A DNA stretch of 64,000 nucleotides from Sphingopyxis sp. OAS728 (GTDB lineage Bacteria; Pseudomonadota; Alphaproteobacteria; Sphingomonadales; Sphingomonadaceae), in NCBI RefSeq assembly GCF_014873485.1, contig NZ_JADBDT010000001.1, forward strand, positions 248,001-312,000. Direction: 5' to 3'. Below, piece by piece: positions 9,164-17,119 of the stretch (position 1 is its first letter; each line of letters starts with the position of its first letter). The notes below the pieces were generated by a model. That model ran no database searches and was not told the DNA's origin. It was given only the letters and a program-made list of their open reading frames with translations. The position numbers and the translations under genes are program-made.

Positions 9164-9643
9164 TTATTTTACAACTCCCCGAAACATGAGCTTACCCGTT
9201 CCGCCGACCGGAATCGGTTTCTGGAAAGCCCAGCGAACATGTGTGACATCGGCGGGCTGCGCCGGACGGCGTGAGCCGTCGGTCATCGGAATGGTGAGGT
9301 CGGAAAGCAGTCCCCACTGCTTGCCGCCATCGACCGAAACCAATGGGCTGGTGTCGCCAGCGTCCGCAAAACGGACCGCGGCGGGCATCGGGTTGGTGAT
9401 CACGAACTTGTCGGCGGGCTGCGCGCCGGCGTTGCGATAGTTGAGCACGAATACGAGCCGGTCGCCGGGAACGACGACCTTCGGTTCTTCGAGCAGGATC
9501 TTCTGCTTGCCTTGCGCGTCGACCGACACGCGCTCGACGAACACATTATTGTCGAGCGCGACCTGGTTCGCGGCGAGCGCCTGACCCGGCGTCAACGCGG
9601 CAAGAAGAAGGAAAAGGGCGGTGCGCATGCGCATCTCCATCAT
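9164..9643 (-). CDS. Small secreted protein of the DUF11 surface operon
   Basis: 159 residues or slightly fewer: the N-terminus has several in-frame ATGs (MMEMRMRTALF), and the first overlaps the upstream stop as ATGA. A signal peptide (about 5-24, ending QALA-A) is followed by a single beta-rich domain: NQVALDNNVFVERVSVDAQG, VVVPGDRLVFVLNYRN, FVITNPMPAAVRFADAG, and an end in GTGKLMFRGVVK. The wording resembles one DUF11 unit (a 'rights/norms of growing junctions' type sandwich), so it may be a one-domain relative of its neighbours. It lies second in the operon and is translationally coupled to the first gene. No catalytic motif is visible. Function unknown. Confidence 0.75.
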   Translation of the reverse strand: MMEMRMRTALFLLLAALTPGQALAANQVALDNNVFVERVSVDAQGKQKILLEEPKVVVPGDRLVFVLNYRNAGAQPADKFVITNPMPAAVRFADAGDTSPLVSVDGGKQWGLLSDLTIPMTDGSRRPAQPADVTHVRWAFQKPIPVGGTGKLMFRGVVK

Positions 9644-10644
9644 TGGATCGTGGTTCGGAAGGTGACGGTGCGGGTCTGGCCGCCGGCGACGGTGCCGAGT
9701 GCGACGTTGATCCGCGTGCCGTTGTAATCGCCCGCGTCGGCGTCGGCCGCATCGGACAGTCCGCTGCCGCCGAGCGTGATCGAGCCGGGGACATAGCTGG
9801 TGTCCGCGGGGATATTGTCGGTGATCGCAAGACCGCTGACCGAACCGCTGCCCGCGACCGTGGCAACGATCGTGTAAGTGATCGTCGCACCCGGGATCGG
9901 GTCAGCGGTGCCGAGCGAATTGGTCACCACCGCCGACTTGACGAGCGTCACGGTTGCCGCAGACACGACGAAGGCCCCTGCATCCTGCCCGTCGGCGCCG
10001 GTCGAGCCGACAACGGCGTCGCCGCCGCCTTCGCCTTGACCCGCAAAGCTGTAGCCGGGCGCGCCGGTGCCCGTTTTTGCTGCCGCGACGAGGCTGACTA
10101 TACCGCGGTTGCCGTCGACCACCGTTCCCGGCGTCGTCGCGAGGACAAAGACGGTGATGCTCTGGTCGGGGTTGAGCGAGGGGTCGTTCGCGCCCGCCGT
10201 ATAAAGCGTGTCGGTGCTCGCATCGAAAACGCCGTCGCCATTGTCGAGATAGATTTGCGTGACGACGGGGTCGTAATTGTCGCCGCCCGCGTTCGCGATC
10301 GTCGTAAGGCCAAAAGCTTCGACGCCATTGCCATTGTTGGTCACCGAGAAAGTCAGCACCTGACCCGTCGCGCCCGGCGTCGTCGGAACGTCGGCCGGGT
10401 TGCTCGAATCGACCGTGACATCGAGCAATTCGTCAACGAGCAGGTCGACGCGGTTCGAATCGATCGTCGTCGGGCCGCCGCCGGTATCGTAGCTCGCGCT
10501 CGCGGTGTTGCTGATGGTCGAGCCGGCACGCGTGCCGGCGGCTTCAGCCTGCGTAGGCAGCGCGAACGCGGCCAGCAGCGCGAAAATGGAACAAGAGGGT
10601 AGAAGCTGATGCTTCGCGCCCCCCACAGGCGCTTTCATCATCAC
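9640..10644 (-). CDS. Secreted DUF11-type repeat protein, paralogue 1
   Basis: 334 residues and the first gene of the surface operon. The signal peptide has a long n-region (MMMKAPVGGAKHQLLPSCS) and a hydrophobic core ending near AEA-A. The mature part opens GTRAGSTISNTASASYDTGG, clearly the same design as the 363-residue partner. Asp-rich stretches (VTQIYLDNGDGVFDASTD) could bind Ca2+. The last about 90 residues form a DUF11-type repeat (IPGATITYTIVATVAGSGSV ... TDNIPADTSYVPGSITLGG). Start: the first of consecutive ATGs at 10644, with GGAGCC just upstream inside a hairpin. The stop overlaps the next start (ATGA). Function unknown; likely exported surface or periplasmic structural protein. 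Confidence 0.78.
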   Translation of the reverse strand: MMMKAPVGGAKHQLLPSCSIFALLAAFALPTQAEAAGTRAGSTISNTASASYDTGGGPTTIDSNRVDLLVDELLDVTVDSSNPADVPTTPGATGQVLTFSVTNNGNGVEAFGLTTIANAGGDNYDPVVTQIYLDNGDGVFDASTDTLYTAGANDPSLNPDQSITVFVLATTPGTVVDGNRGIVSLVAAAKTGTGAPGYSFAGQGEGGGDAVVGSTGADGQDAGAFVVSAATVTLVKSAVVTNSLGTADPIPGATITYTIVATVAGSGSVSGLAITDNIPADTSYVPGSITLGGSGLSDAADADAGDYNGTRINVALGTVAGGQTRTVTFRTTIQ

Positions 10645-10647
10645 TTT

Positions 10648-10675
10648 GGCTCCGAAAAGGTTGGTCCTTGGAGCC
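10648..10675 (-). promoter_or_regulatory. Leader hairpin holding the ribosome-binding site of the DUF11 operon
   Basis: On the minus strand GGCTCC (10675-10670) pairs with GGAGCC (10653-10648), the latter being the Shine-Dalgarno of the first operon gene. The loop itself contains AAGG/CCTT that can extend the stem with a 3-base bulge. The ribosome site would be hidden in this fold, as with the hairpin in front of the last gene of the operon. Confidence 0.4.
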
Positions 10676-10837
10676 CTCAGTCGACGATAAAGGGTAATTT
10701 CTGGTTAAAAAGCAGGAAGAAAGACACGTTTTGATCCAGATGGGGACACTATGGGCTCGGCATTCGTCACAAAACGGGGCGGCTGGCGCGAAAAGATAAG
10801 CACGCGTAAGGTGATGCGGTTAACGAGGAGAGCAGGG

Positions 10838-12037
10838 GTGGCGGACGACACGGGGAGCAGGGACACGCGTCCGCCGCGCGTCAATCCGCTCCACCAGATC
10901 GAAATCGACGATTTTCGCCGCGACCGGCTTCTTGCCGCGCTCGCATTGATTTTTGGTGCCAGCTTTTGCCTTGGGTTGCCCTTCGCGCTGCAGGCGGGCG
11001 CCGAGTTCTTTTTGCCGCTGACCGCCGCGATCGTCATCGCGATCGCGCTGGTGCCGTTGCTCGAATGGCTCGAGCGTCGCGGGTTGCCTTCGGCGCTCGC
11101 CGCTTTTCTCGCGCTCGCCACCTTCCTGGCGATCATCAACGCCGCGCTCGCGATCATCGTTGTTCCTGCAACGGGCTGGTTTGCGCGGCTTCCCGATTCG
11201 ATCCCGCGCATCCAGAGCAATCTGGCGCCGCTGATCGATTTCTATTCGACGCTGCAACGCTTTGTCGACCGAACCCTGATGTCGGTTGCCAGCGGGACCG
11301 AGGCAACCGCGCAGGCGGTGGCGGCGACCGCGCCGACCTCGGTTGTCGACTATTTCATCTCGTCGGCGCCGGCCGCCGCGATCCAGCTGTTTTTCGCGGT
11401 GCTCGTGATCTTCTTCTTCCTGTCGGGCTGGACGCGGCTGCGCAAGGGCACGATTCGCCGGCGCGGCAGCTTCGACGGCGCGATGCAGACCGCGCGTGTG
11501 ATCCAGAATGTCGTCGATGCGACCGCCGACTATCTGGCGACGATCACGATGATCAACGCGATTCTCGGTCTGACGGTTTCGCTGCTGCTCTGGGCGCTGG
11601 GGATGCCGTCGCCCTTCATGTGGGGCGGGATCGTCAGTATCTGCAATTTCGTACCCTATCTGGGGCCGATCGTCGCGGCGGTGCTGCTCGGGCTTGGCGG
11701 ACTGATGACCTTCGATGCGGTCGGGCTCGCTCTGCTACCGGCGACGATCTTCATCGGCGTCCATCTGGTCGAGGCGAATCTCGTTACGCCGCTCGTGCTC
11801 GGCAAGCGCCTGACGATCAATCCATTGCTGATTCTTGTGTCGCTGAGCTTCTGGGGATGGGTGTGGGGCACGCCGGGCGCGCTGTTGGCGGTACCGCTGC
11901 TGCTTATCCTGCAGACGGTGCTGGCATCGACGGGAACCCCCGATCTGGCGGGTTTCCTCTTCGAACATGGCACGTTGACGACGACCGACGACGTGCGTGA
12001 TCGATTAAATCGCACGCAGGACGAAAGCGACGGTTGA
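10838..12037 (+). CDS. AI-2E/PerM family membrane permease
   Basis: About 399 residues from GTG 10838, chosen because GAGGAG at 10825-10830 precedes it by seven bases; an upstream in-frame ATG at 10814 lacks such a site. The protein has a short charged N-terminus, two or three membrane segments (LAALALIFGASFCLGLPFAL, FLPLTAAIVIAIALVPLLEW, AAFLALATFLAIINAALAII), a central amphipathic region, then a C-terminal block of five or so membrane segments with GGIVSICNFVPYLGPIVAAV and WVWGTPGALLAVPLLLI, the signature of the AI-2E transporter (PerM, YdiK, TqsA) family. The substrate cannot be read from sequence; family members move autoinducer-2, Na+/Li+ or unknown solutes. Its stop codon lies inside the -35 element of the tRNA-Asp promoter. 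Confidence 0.88.
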   Translation: MADDTGSRDTRPPRVNPLHQIEIDDFRRDRLLAALALIFGASFCLGLPFALQAGAEFFLPLTAAIVIAIALVPLLEWLERRGLPSALAAFLALATFLAIINAALAIIVVPATGWFARLPDSIPRIQSNLAPLIDFYSTLQRFVDRTLMSVASGTEATAQAVAATAPTSVVDYFISSAPAAAIQLFFAVLVIFFFLSGWTRLRKGTIRRRGSFDGAMQTARVIQNVVDATADYLATITMINAILGLTVSLLLWALGMPSPFMWGGIVSICNFVPYLGPIVAAVLLGLGGLMTFDAVGLALLPATIFIGVHLVEANLVTPLVLGKRLTINPLLILVSLSFWGWVWGTPGALLAVPLLLILQTVLASTGTPDLAGFLFEHGTLTTTDDVRDRLNRTQDESDG

Positions 12038-12062
12038 CAGGTCGGGGCGAGGGCCATATTGG
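12034..12062 (+). promoter_or_regulatory. Probable promoter of tRNA-Asp
   Basis: TTGACA at 12034-12039, a 17-base spacer, then TATTGG at 12057-12062, about 19 bases before the mature tRNA 5' end. The -35 element contains the TGA stop (12035-12037) of the upstream permease gene. Confidence 0.6.
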
Positions 12063-12080
12063 CGCGGCTCCCAAGCACAC

Positions 12081-12157
12081 GCGGGTGTAGCTCAGTTGGT
12101 TAGAGTGCCGGCCTGTCACGCCGGAGGTCGCGGGTTCGAGCCCCGTCACTCGCGCCA
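12081..12157 (+). tRNA. tRNA-Asp (GTC)
   Basis: A 77-nt cloverleaf with encoded CCA. Acceptor arm GCGGGTG (12081-12087) pairs with CACTCGC (12147-12153), G discriminator, D-arm GCTCAGTTGGTTAGAGT, anticodon stem CCGGC/GCCGG around loop CTGTCAC giving anticodon GTC, and T-arm with GGTTCGAGCC. Confidence 0.97.
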
Positions 12158-12237
12158 TTCCTTCCATTTTCGGACGGAATGGCCACCGCGTCTTGGGACC
12201 ATTCCATCACTGGAAATCAGGAATATGGCGCGGCGCT

Positions 12238-12468
12238 TCAGCCGCGCCATTTCCCCAATTCCATCCAGCGCAGCAGCGGCTTCAGCGGGAGGATCCAGAC
12301 AATCCCCGCCGCGAGATAGAACACCGCCTGCACCAGCACCGGCCACGTACCGACCCATGGTGACAGGCTGACGACAATCGCCGTCCACCCCGCGATCAGC
12401 GCAAGGATGAGGAACATACCTGCGGGCTTGCGCCAGCTCGGCTGCGGCCCGGGTGGTATCTGGCTCAC
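12238..12468 (-). CDS. DUF2842 small membrane protein
   Basis: 76 residues from GTG 12468, whose GTGA overlaps the TGA stop of the 5-formyl-THF cyclo-ligase gene upstream; GGAG seven bases earlier supports this start. The sequence begins SQIPPGPQPSWRKPAG and has two membrane segments (FLILALIAGWTAIVVSLSPW and VLVQAVFYLAAGIVWILPLK), ending in the short cytosolic tail RWMELGKWRG. This pattern matches the DUF2842 family of alphaproteobacterial inner-membrane proteins. Role unknown; translational coupling to the folate enzyme gives no functional clue. Confidence 0.75.
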   Translation of the reverse strand: MSQIPPGPQPSWRKPAGMFLILALIAGWTAIVVSLSPWVGTWPVLVQAVFYLAAGIVWILPLKPLLRWMELGKWRG

Positions 12469-13058
12469 AAACGGTCTCCACAAAGGATGAATTCTTGTTC
12501 GGTCAGGATCGCGTCGAGGGCGATGTCGGTCGATTCGCGGGGCGCTCTGTCGATTTCCTGCACTGACCAGCCGATCCCGATCCGTAATGCATCGGGGTGC
12601 GCGGTGAAATAACGGTCATAATGCCCGCCACCCTGACCGATCCGGCCGCCCTGGCGGTCGAAACCGATGAGTGGACAGAATATCAGGTCGGGATTCGCCA
12701 AGGGCGAATCGCCGTTCGGCTGCTGCGTGCCCCACGGCCCTTTCACGAGGTCTTCGTCCGGTCGCCAGCGACGAAAGTCCATCGTTTCGACGCGGGCAGC
12801 ATGGTGGGGCAGGGCAAGCGCGCCGGCTTCGGCGACGCTCGCGAACATCGGCAGGATATCGGGTTCGTCGCCCCATGCGGCATAGGCACCGACGATAGCA
12901 TGATCGGCGAGAAGCTCGGACAGCGGCGCGGGGAGCACGCGAAAGGCCGCCAGTTGCGCCATGCCGTCGAGATTCGCGGCGAAATGTCGCCGCCGAAAGC
13001 GGAGCCGTTCGCGCAATTTCTGCTTTTGCTGGACCAGATCGGCGGACAAGTCGGTCAT
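12465..13058 (-). CDS. 5-formyltetrahydrofolate cyclo-ligase
   Basis: 197 residues, the usual family length. It converts 5-formyl-THF to 5,10-methenyl-THF with ATP, clearing the folate storage form. The N-terminal helix is basic (QQKQKLRERLRFRRR); the central section has AAWGDEPDIL and LALPHH; the C-terminal signature GFDRQGGRIGQGGGHYDRYF is the nucleotide/folate-binding loop of the ygfA/MTHFS family. It lies immediately downstream of the 6S RNA gene and zapA, the same zapA-ssrS-ygfA order seen in many proteobacteria, where 6S RNA and this gene are often cotranscribed. DUF2842 follows with a 4-nt overlap. Confidence 0.92.
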   Translation of the reverse strand: MTDLSADLVQQKQKLRERLRFRRRHFAANLDGMAQLAAFRVLPAPLSELLADHAIVGAYAAWGDEPDILPMFASVAEAGALALPHHAARVETMDFRRWRPDEDLVKGPWGTQQPNGDSPLANPDLIFCPLIGFDRQGGRIGQGGGHYDRYFTAHPDALRIGIGWSVQEIDRAPRESTDIALDAILTEQEFILCGDRL

Positions 13059-13083
13059 CGCCTCCCCTGGGACTTGGTGAATC

Positions 13084-13249
13084 GGTTGGCGGGCCCGCCG
13101 AGGTCGTTTGCTGGAAACTCCTCTGACGCCAGTAACGTCAGGTGGGGACCATGTACGTCGGACCAGGGTCCGGGCAGGGACAGCCCCCTAGGATGATGTA
13201 TCGCCTCAGGGATTTTCGCAAAAGCTCGTGCCGGGCAGTACCCGCCACC
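13084..13249 (-). ncRNA. ssrS: 6S RNA
   Basis: On the minus strand between zapA and the 5-FCL gene, the classic 6S site. The 5' end GGTGGCGGG (13249-13241) pairs with CCCGCCAACC (13093-13084), closing an approximately 166-nt rod. Inside, AATCCCTGAGGCGATACATCA parallels the conserved E. coli text around CCCTGAGCCGATATTTCAT, and the central region can form the open bubble that mimics a melted promoter for sigma-70 polymerase. A good promoter sits just upstream. Ends are estimated from the closing stem and promoter. Confidence 0.82.
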
Positions 13250-13252
13250 CCC

Positions 13253-13281
13253 TATGTAGGGCGGCGGACCCGGTTGCTCAA
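13253..13281 (-). promoter_or_regulatory. Probable 6S RNA promoter
   Basis: On the minus strand, TTGAGC (13281-13276), a 17-base spacer and TACATA (13258-13253) place the start about seven bases further on, at the base of the 6S closing stem. The -35 hexamer contains the zapA stop codon (13280-13278). Confidence 0.65.
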
Positions 13282-13724
13282 GGGAGTTGCTCGACTTTCG
13301 CGGCCAGGGCCTCGATGCGGTCGGCGATTTGCAGAAGCGCGCGGTTGTTCGACGGATTGGCCGAAGGTGCCGGCGCCGGCGCGTTCTGGTGCGCCATTTC
13401 CAATTGCTTAAGCGCCGCCTGCTCGCGCGAAACCGCGGCGCGCAACTCGTCGCGTGCCGCCGCCTCACGGCTTTCGGCGAGCGCCACCGCGGCACGGAGC
13501 GAATCGGATTGGGGCTCGGACTTCTCTATCTTGCCCTTCGCCTCTTGTGCGTCGTCGGCCAGCATCAACGCGGCGAAAAGCAGTTGGCGGACTTCGGTCC
13601 CCCCCGCCATCGCGCGCGCTTTTTCGTCGACGACGGCGGCGAGCTGGACCAGCTGGCTTTCCTGCCCGTCCTCGCAATGCAGGTCATAGGGGCGCCCCGC
13701 GATCGTGAGTTTCACGTCAGCCAC
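13278..13724 (-). CDS. zapA: Cell division protein ZapA
   Basis: 148 residues from GTG 13724, preceded by GGAGG six bases upstream. The N-terminal ZapA domain (about 1-85: ADVKLTIAGRPYDLHCEDGQ, then QLAAVVDEKARAM and LLFAALMLADD) binds and cross-links FtsZ filaments at the Z-ring. A coiled-coil tail (about 85-148) rich in Ala and Glu follows and ends IADRIEALAAKVEQLP. It is longer than the roughly 110-residue E. coli protein, as common in alphaproteobacteria. It overlaps the upstream 70-residue gene by eight bases and is followed by 6S RNA. Confidence 0.88.
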   Translation of the reverse strand: MADVKLTIAGRPYDLHCEDGQESQLVQLAAVVDEKARAMAGGTEVRQLLFAALMLADDAQEAKGKIEKSEPQSDSLRAAVALAESREAAARDELRAAVSREQAALKQLEMAHQNAPAPAPSANPSNNRALLQIADRIEALAAKVEQLP

Positions 13725-13929
13725 GTTTGGCCTCCGCAATCAGCAGGTCGAGTTCCCCGATCACGGCTGCAACCTCGGCCTTCAGCGCAGACTGGTCGGC
13801 AGCGGGAGGCGTGGTGGCCGATTCGGGGCGGTTCGCACGATCGGCGAGCGCCTTTTCGATGCGGCTGAGCGCGCGTTCGATACGGCCGATGGCCAGGCTG
13901 GATTCGTCGAGATCGAGTTCCATGCCCAT
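13717..13929 (-). CDS. Small conserved-type coiled-coil protein upstream of zapA
   Basis: 70 residues, MGMELDLDESSLAIGRIERA then ALSRIEKALADRANR and AEVAAVIGELDLLIAEAKRG. Two short amphipathic helices separated by a Pro/Ala linker suggest a coiled coil. The second Met (13923) is an equally good start. It overlaps zapA by eight bases, so the two are cotranscribed and translationally coupled; a partner role in FtsZ-ring assembly is inference from position. I do not recognise a named family. Confidence 0.65.
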   Translation of the reverse strand: MGMELDLDESSLAIGRIERALSRIEKALADRANRPESATTPPAADQSALKAEVAAVIGELDLLIAEAKRG

Positions 13930-14090
13930 GGGTTAGCAGTGCGGGGGAGGGGGTGCAATTGCCGTGTCGGTCCAAAATGCGCGGATTTTCCGTCACGGGC
14001 GGTTGACTCCTGCCCCCACCCCCGCAAAGGGCTGTCCGCATCCGATCCGGGCGTACCGTCCGGACCAATCCCAACCTTTCCGGGGGACCA

Positions 14091-16058
14091 ATGACACTGC
14101 CCGAACGTCAGCTCGCCAACGCAATCCGCGCGCTTTCGATGGATGCCGTACAGGCCGCGAACAGCGGCCATCCGGGGATGCCCATGGGCATGGCCGACGT
14201 CGCGACGGTCCTCTATTCGGACTATCTGAAATTCGATCCCGCAGATCCCAAATGGGCCGATCGCGACCGATTCGTTCTGTCGGCGGGCCATGGCTCGATG
14301 CTCGCTTATGCGACGCTGCACCTTGCCGGCTATGCGCGCCCGACGCTGGGCGACATCCGCAATTTCCGTCAGCTGCACAGCCCGTGCGCCGGGCATCCCG
14401 AGAATTTCGAGCTTGAAGGCATCGAGACGACGACCGGCCCGCTGGGGCAGGGCCTCGCCACCGCGGTCGGCATGGCGATCGCCGAACGGCACCTCAACGC
14501 GCTCTATGGCGACGATCTTGTCGATCATCGCACATATGTCATCGCGGGCGACGGGTGTCTGATGGAGGGCATCAATCACGAAGCCATTGGTTTAGCTGGA
14601 CATTTGCAGCTTGAGCGCCTGACCGTGCTGTGGGACGACAACAAGATCACGATCGACGGGTCGACCGACCTGTCGACGAGCGAAGACATTGCGGCGCGCT
14701 ATGCCGCGACCGGCTGGCATGTCGAAAGCTGCGACGGGCACGACCCCGCCGATATCCGCCGCGCGATCGACGCCGCGCTCGCCGATCCGCGCCCGTCGCT
14801 GATCGCGTGCCGCACCGTCATCGGTTTCGGCGCCCCGAACAAGCAGGGCACCTCGGCAACGCACGGTTCGCCGCTCGGCGCCGACGAAGTCGCCGCGGCG
14901 CGCGAGGAACTGGGCTGGACCGCCGAACCTTTCGTCATTCCCGCCGACATCGCGTCGGCGTGGGCTGCCTTCGGCGAGAAGGGCAAGGCACTTCATGCCG
15001 AATGGAATGATCGCCTCGCAAATAGCGACAAGAAAAGCGAATTTGAGGGCCGGCTGAACGGCAAGGTCGTTCCGGGCGACGCCTTCAAAGCCTATCTCGA
15101 CGGCCTCGTCGCCGAACCGCCGAAGGTTGCAACGCGCAAGGCGTCCGAGAATACGCTGACCGCGCTGACCGCCGATATCGGCGCGCTCGTTGGCGGCAGC
15201 GCCGACCTCACCGGTTCGAACAACACCAAGACGTCGTCGACCAAGCCGCTGACGAAGAATGATTATTCGGGCCGTTATATCTATTACGGCATCCGCGAGT
15301 TCGGCATGGCGGCCGCGATGAACGGCATGGCGCTGCACGGCGGCGTCGTCCCGTACGGCGGCACCTTCCTCGTATTCGCCGATTATTGCCGCGCCGCGAT
15401 CCGCCTGTCGGCGCTCCAGCAGCAGCGCGTCGTCTATGTGATGACGCACGACAGCATCGGGCTTGGCGAAGACGGCCCGACGCACCAGCCGATCGAGCAT
15501 CTCCAGTCGCTGCGCGCGATGCCGAACCTGCTCGTGATGCGGCCCGCCGACGCGGTCGAGACCGCCGAATGCTGGGCGCTCGCGCTGGCGCAGGAAAGCC
15601 GGCCGTCGCTGCTCGCGCTGACGCGCCAGAACCTCCCGCCGCTGCGCCATGACGTCAGCGAAAATCTTTGCGCGAAAGGCGGTTACCGCCTTCGCGGCGC
15701 CTCGGCTGCGCGCAAGGTCGTGCTCGTTGCGACGGGTTCGGAAGTGTCGCTCGCGATCGAAGTCGCCGACAAGCTCGAGGCTGCAGGTCATGGCGCCGAC
15801 GTCGTCTCGATGGTCTCGACCGAACTTTTCGATGAACAGACCGCCGCTTATCAGTCCGATATTCTGCCCGACGATGCGCTGATCGTGTCGATCGAGGCGG
15901 GCACGACTTTCGGCTGGGAACGCTATACCGGACGCCATGGCCTGCGCTTCGGCATCGACAGCTTCGGCGCCTCGGCCCCGATTGAAGACCTATTCAAGCA
16001 TTTCGGCCTTACCGCCGATGCTATCACCCCCCAGATACTGGCGAAGCTCGGCAATTAA
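14091..16058 (+). CDS. tkt: Transketolase
   Basis: 655 residues, full family length. It moves two-carbon units between sugar phosphates in the pentose phosphate pathway using thiamine diphosphate. Visible landmarks: SGHPGMPMGMADV near 25-37, AGHGSMLAYA at 65-74, the ThDP motif beginning GDG at 153-155 with N at INHEA, the pyrimidine-domain catalytic Glu region IREFGMAAAMNGMALHGG, and the DSIGLGEDGPTHQPIEHL block. A C-terminal domain follows. The gene opens a central-carbon cluster tkt-gap-pgk-fda. Upstream, TTGACT at 14003-14008 is a possible -35 element, but I see no convincing -10. ThDP for this enzyme would depend on thiE, also in this window. Confidence 0.97.
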   Translation: MTLPERQLANAIRALSMDAVQAANSGHPGMPMGMADVATVLYSDYLKFDPADPKWADRDRFVLSAGHGSMLAYATLHLAGYARPTLGDIRNFRQLHSPCAGHPENFELEGIETTTGPLGQGLATAVGMAIAERHLNALYGDDLVDHRTYVIAGDGCLMEGINHEAIGLAGHLQLERLTVLWDDNKITIDGSTDLSTSEDIAARYAATGWHVESCDGHDPADIRRAIDAALADPRPSLIACRTVIGFGAPNKQGTSATHGSPLGADEVAAAREELGWTAEPFVIPADIASAWAAFGEKGKALHAEWNDRLANSDKKSEFEGRLNGKVVPGDAFKAYLDGLVAEPPKVATRKASENTLTALTADIGALVGGSADLTGSNNTKTSSTKPLTKNDYSGRYIYYGIREFGMAAAMNGMALHGGVVPYGGTFLVFADYCRAAIRLSALQQQRVVYVMTHDSIGLGEDGPTHQPIEHLQSLRAMPNLLVMRPADAVETAECWALALAQESRPSLLALTRQNLPPLRHDVSENLCAKGGYRLRGASAARKVVLVATGSEVSLAIEVADKLEAAGHGADVVSMVSTELFDEQTAAYQSDILPDDALIVSIEAGTTFGWERYTGRHGLRFGIDSFGASAPIEDLFKHFGLTADAITPQILAKLGN

Positions 16059-16094
16059 GGACCGGCTTACCCCACGCAGAAAGGACGTTTCGAC

Positions 16095-17102
16095 ATGGCA
16101 GTGAAGGTTGCAATCAACGGTTTCGGACGCATCGGCCGCAATGTGGCTCGCGCCATTCTGGAGCGCACCGACCATGACCTCGAACTGGTGTCGATCAACG
16201 ATCTGGCCGACGCCAAGGCGAACGCCCGCCTGTTCCAGCGCGATTCGGTCCATGGGCCGTTCAACGGCACTGTCGAAGTCGATGGCAGCGACCTGATCGT
16301 AAACGGCAAGCGCATCCAGGTGACCGCCGAGCGCGATCCCGCCAAGCTGCCCCACGCCGCCAACGGGATCGACATCGCCCTGGAATGCACGGGCTTTTTC
16401 ACCGACCGCAAGGGTGGTCAGGCGCATCTCGACGCCGGGGCCAAGCGCGTCCTGATCTCGGCTCCGGCCAAGGAAGTCGACCTGACCGTCGTCTATGGCG
16501 TGAACCATGACAAGATCGGCCCCGAGCATGTGATCGTCTCGAACGCGTCGTGCACCACCAACTGCCTGGCGCCGCTGGCCAAGGTGCTGCACGAGAAGAT
16601 CGGGATCGAGCGCGGGCTGATGACCACGATCCACGCCTACACCAACGACCAGAAGATCCTCGATCAGATCCACTCGGACCCGCGCCGCGCCCGCGCCGCC
16701 GCGATGTCGATGATCCCAACGAGCACCGGCGCCGCCGTTGCCGTCGGCCTCGTTTTGCCCGAACTCAAGGGCAAGCTCGACGGCTCGTCGATCCGCGTCC
16801 CGACCCCCAATGTCTCGGTCGTCGACCTGACTTTCACGCCGCTACGCGACACCACGAAAGAAGAGGTCAACGCGCTGCTGAAGGAAGCCGCCGAGGGCGA
16901 ACTCAAGGGCGTGCTCGGCTTTACCGACGAGCCGCTGGTCTCGATTGATTTCAACCACGATGCGCACAGCTCGACGATCGACAGCCTCGAAACCTCGGTC
17001 ATCGACGGCAAGCTGGTGCGCGTGCTCAGCTGGTACGACAATGAATGGGGCTTCTCGAACCGCATGATCGACACCGCGGGCGTGATCGCCAAGTTCCTCT
17101 GA
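16095..17102 (+). CDS. gap: Type I glyceraldehyde-3-phosphate dehydrogenase
   Basis: 335 residues. It oxidises glyceraldehyde-3-phosphate to 1,3-bisphosphoglycerate with NAD+. The N-terminal Rossmann motif is [13 protein letters not shown], and the catalytic cysteine is Cys153 in [15 protein letters not shown] 16095 lies 36 bases after the tkt stop, with AGAAAGGA upstream. Asp replaces neither catalytic residue and all blocks are present, so the enzyme looks fully functional. pgk follows 17 bases downstream, so the two consecutive glycolytic steps are coexpressed. Confidence 0.97.
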   Translation: MAVKVAINGFGRIGRNVARAILERTDHDLELVSINDLADAKANARLFQRDSVHGPFNGTVEVDGSDLIVNGKRIQVTAERDPAKLPHAANGIDIALECTGFFTDRKGGQAHLDAGAKRVLISAPAKEVDLTVVYGVNHDKIGPEHVIVSNASCTTNCLAPLAKVLHEKIGIERGLMTTIHAYTNDQKILDQIHSDPRRARAAAMSMIPTSTGAAVAVGLVLPELKGKLDGSSIRVPTPNVSVVDLTFTPLRDTTKEEVNALLKEAAEGELKGVLGFTDEPLVSIDFNHDAHSSTIDSLETSVIDGKLVRVLSWYDNEWGFSNRMIDTAGVIAKFL

Positions 17103-17119
17103 GCCGAAGGAAAACGTCG

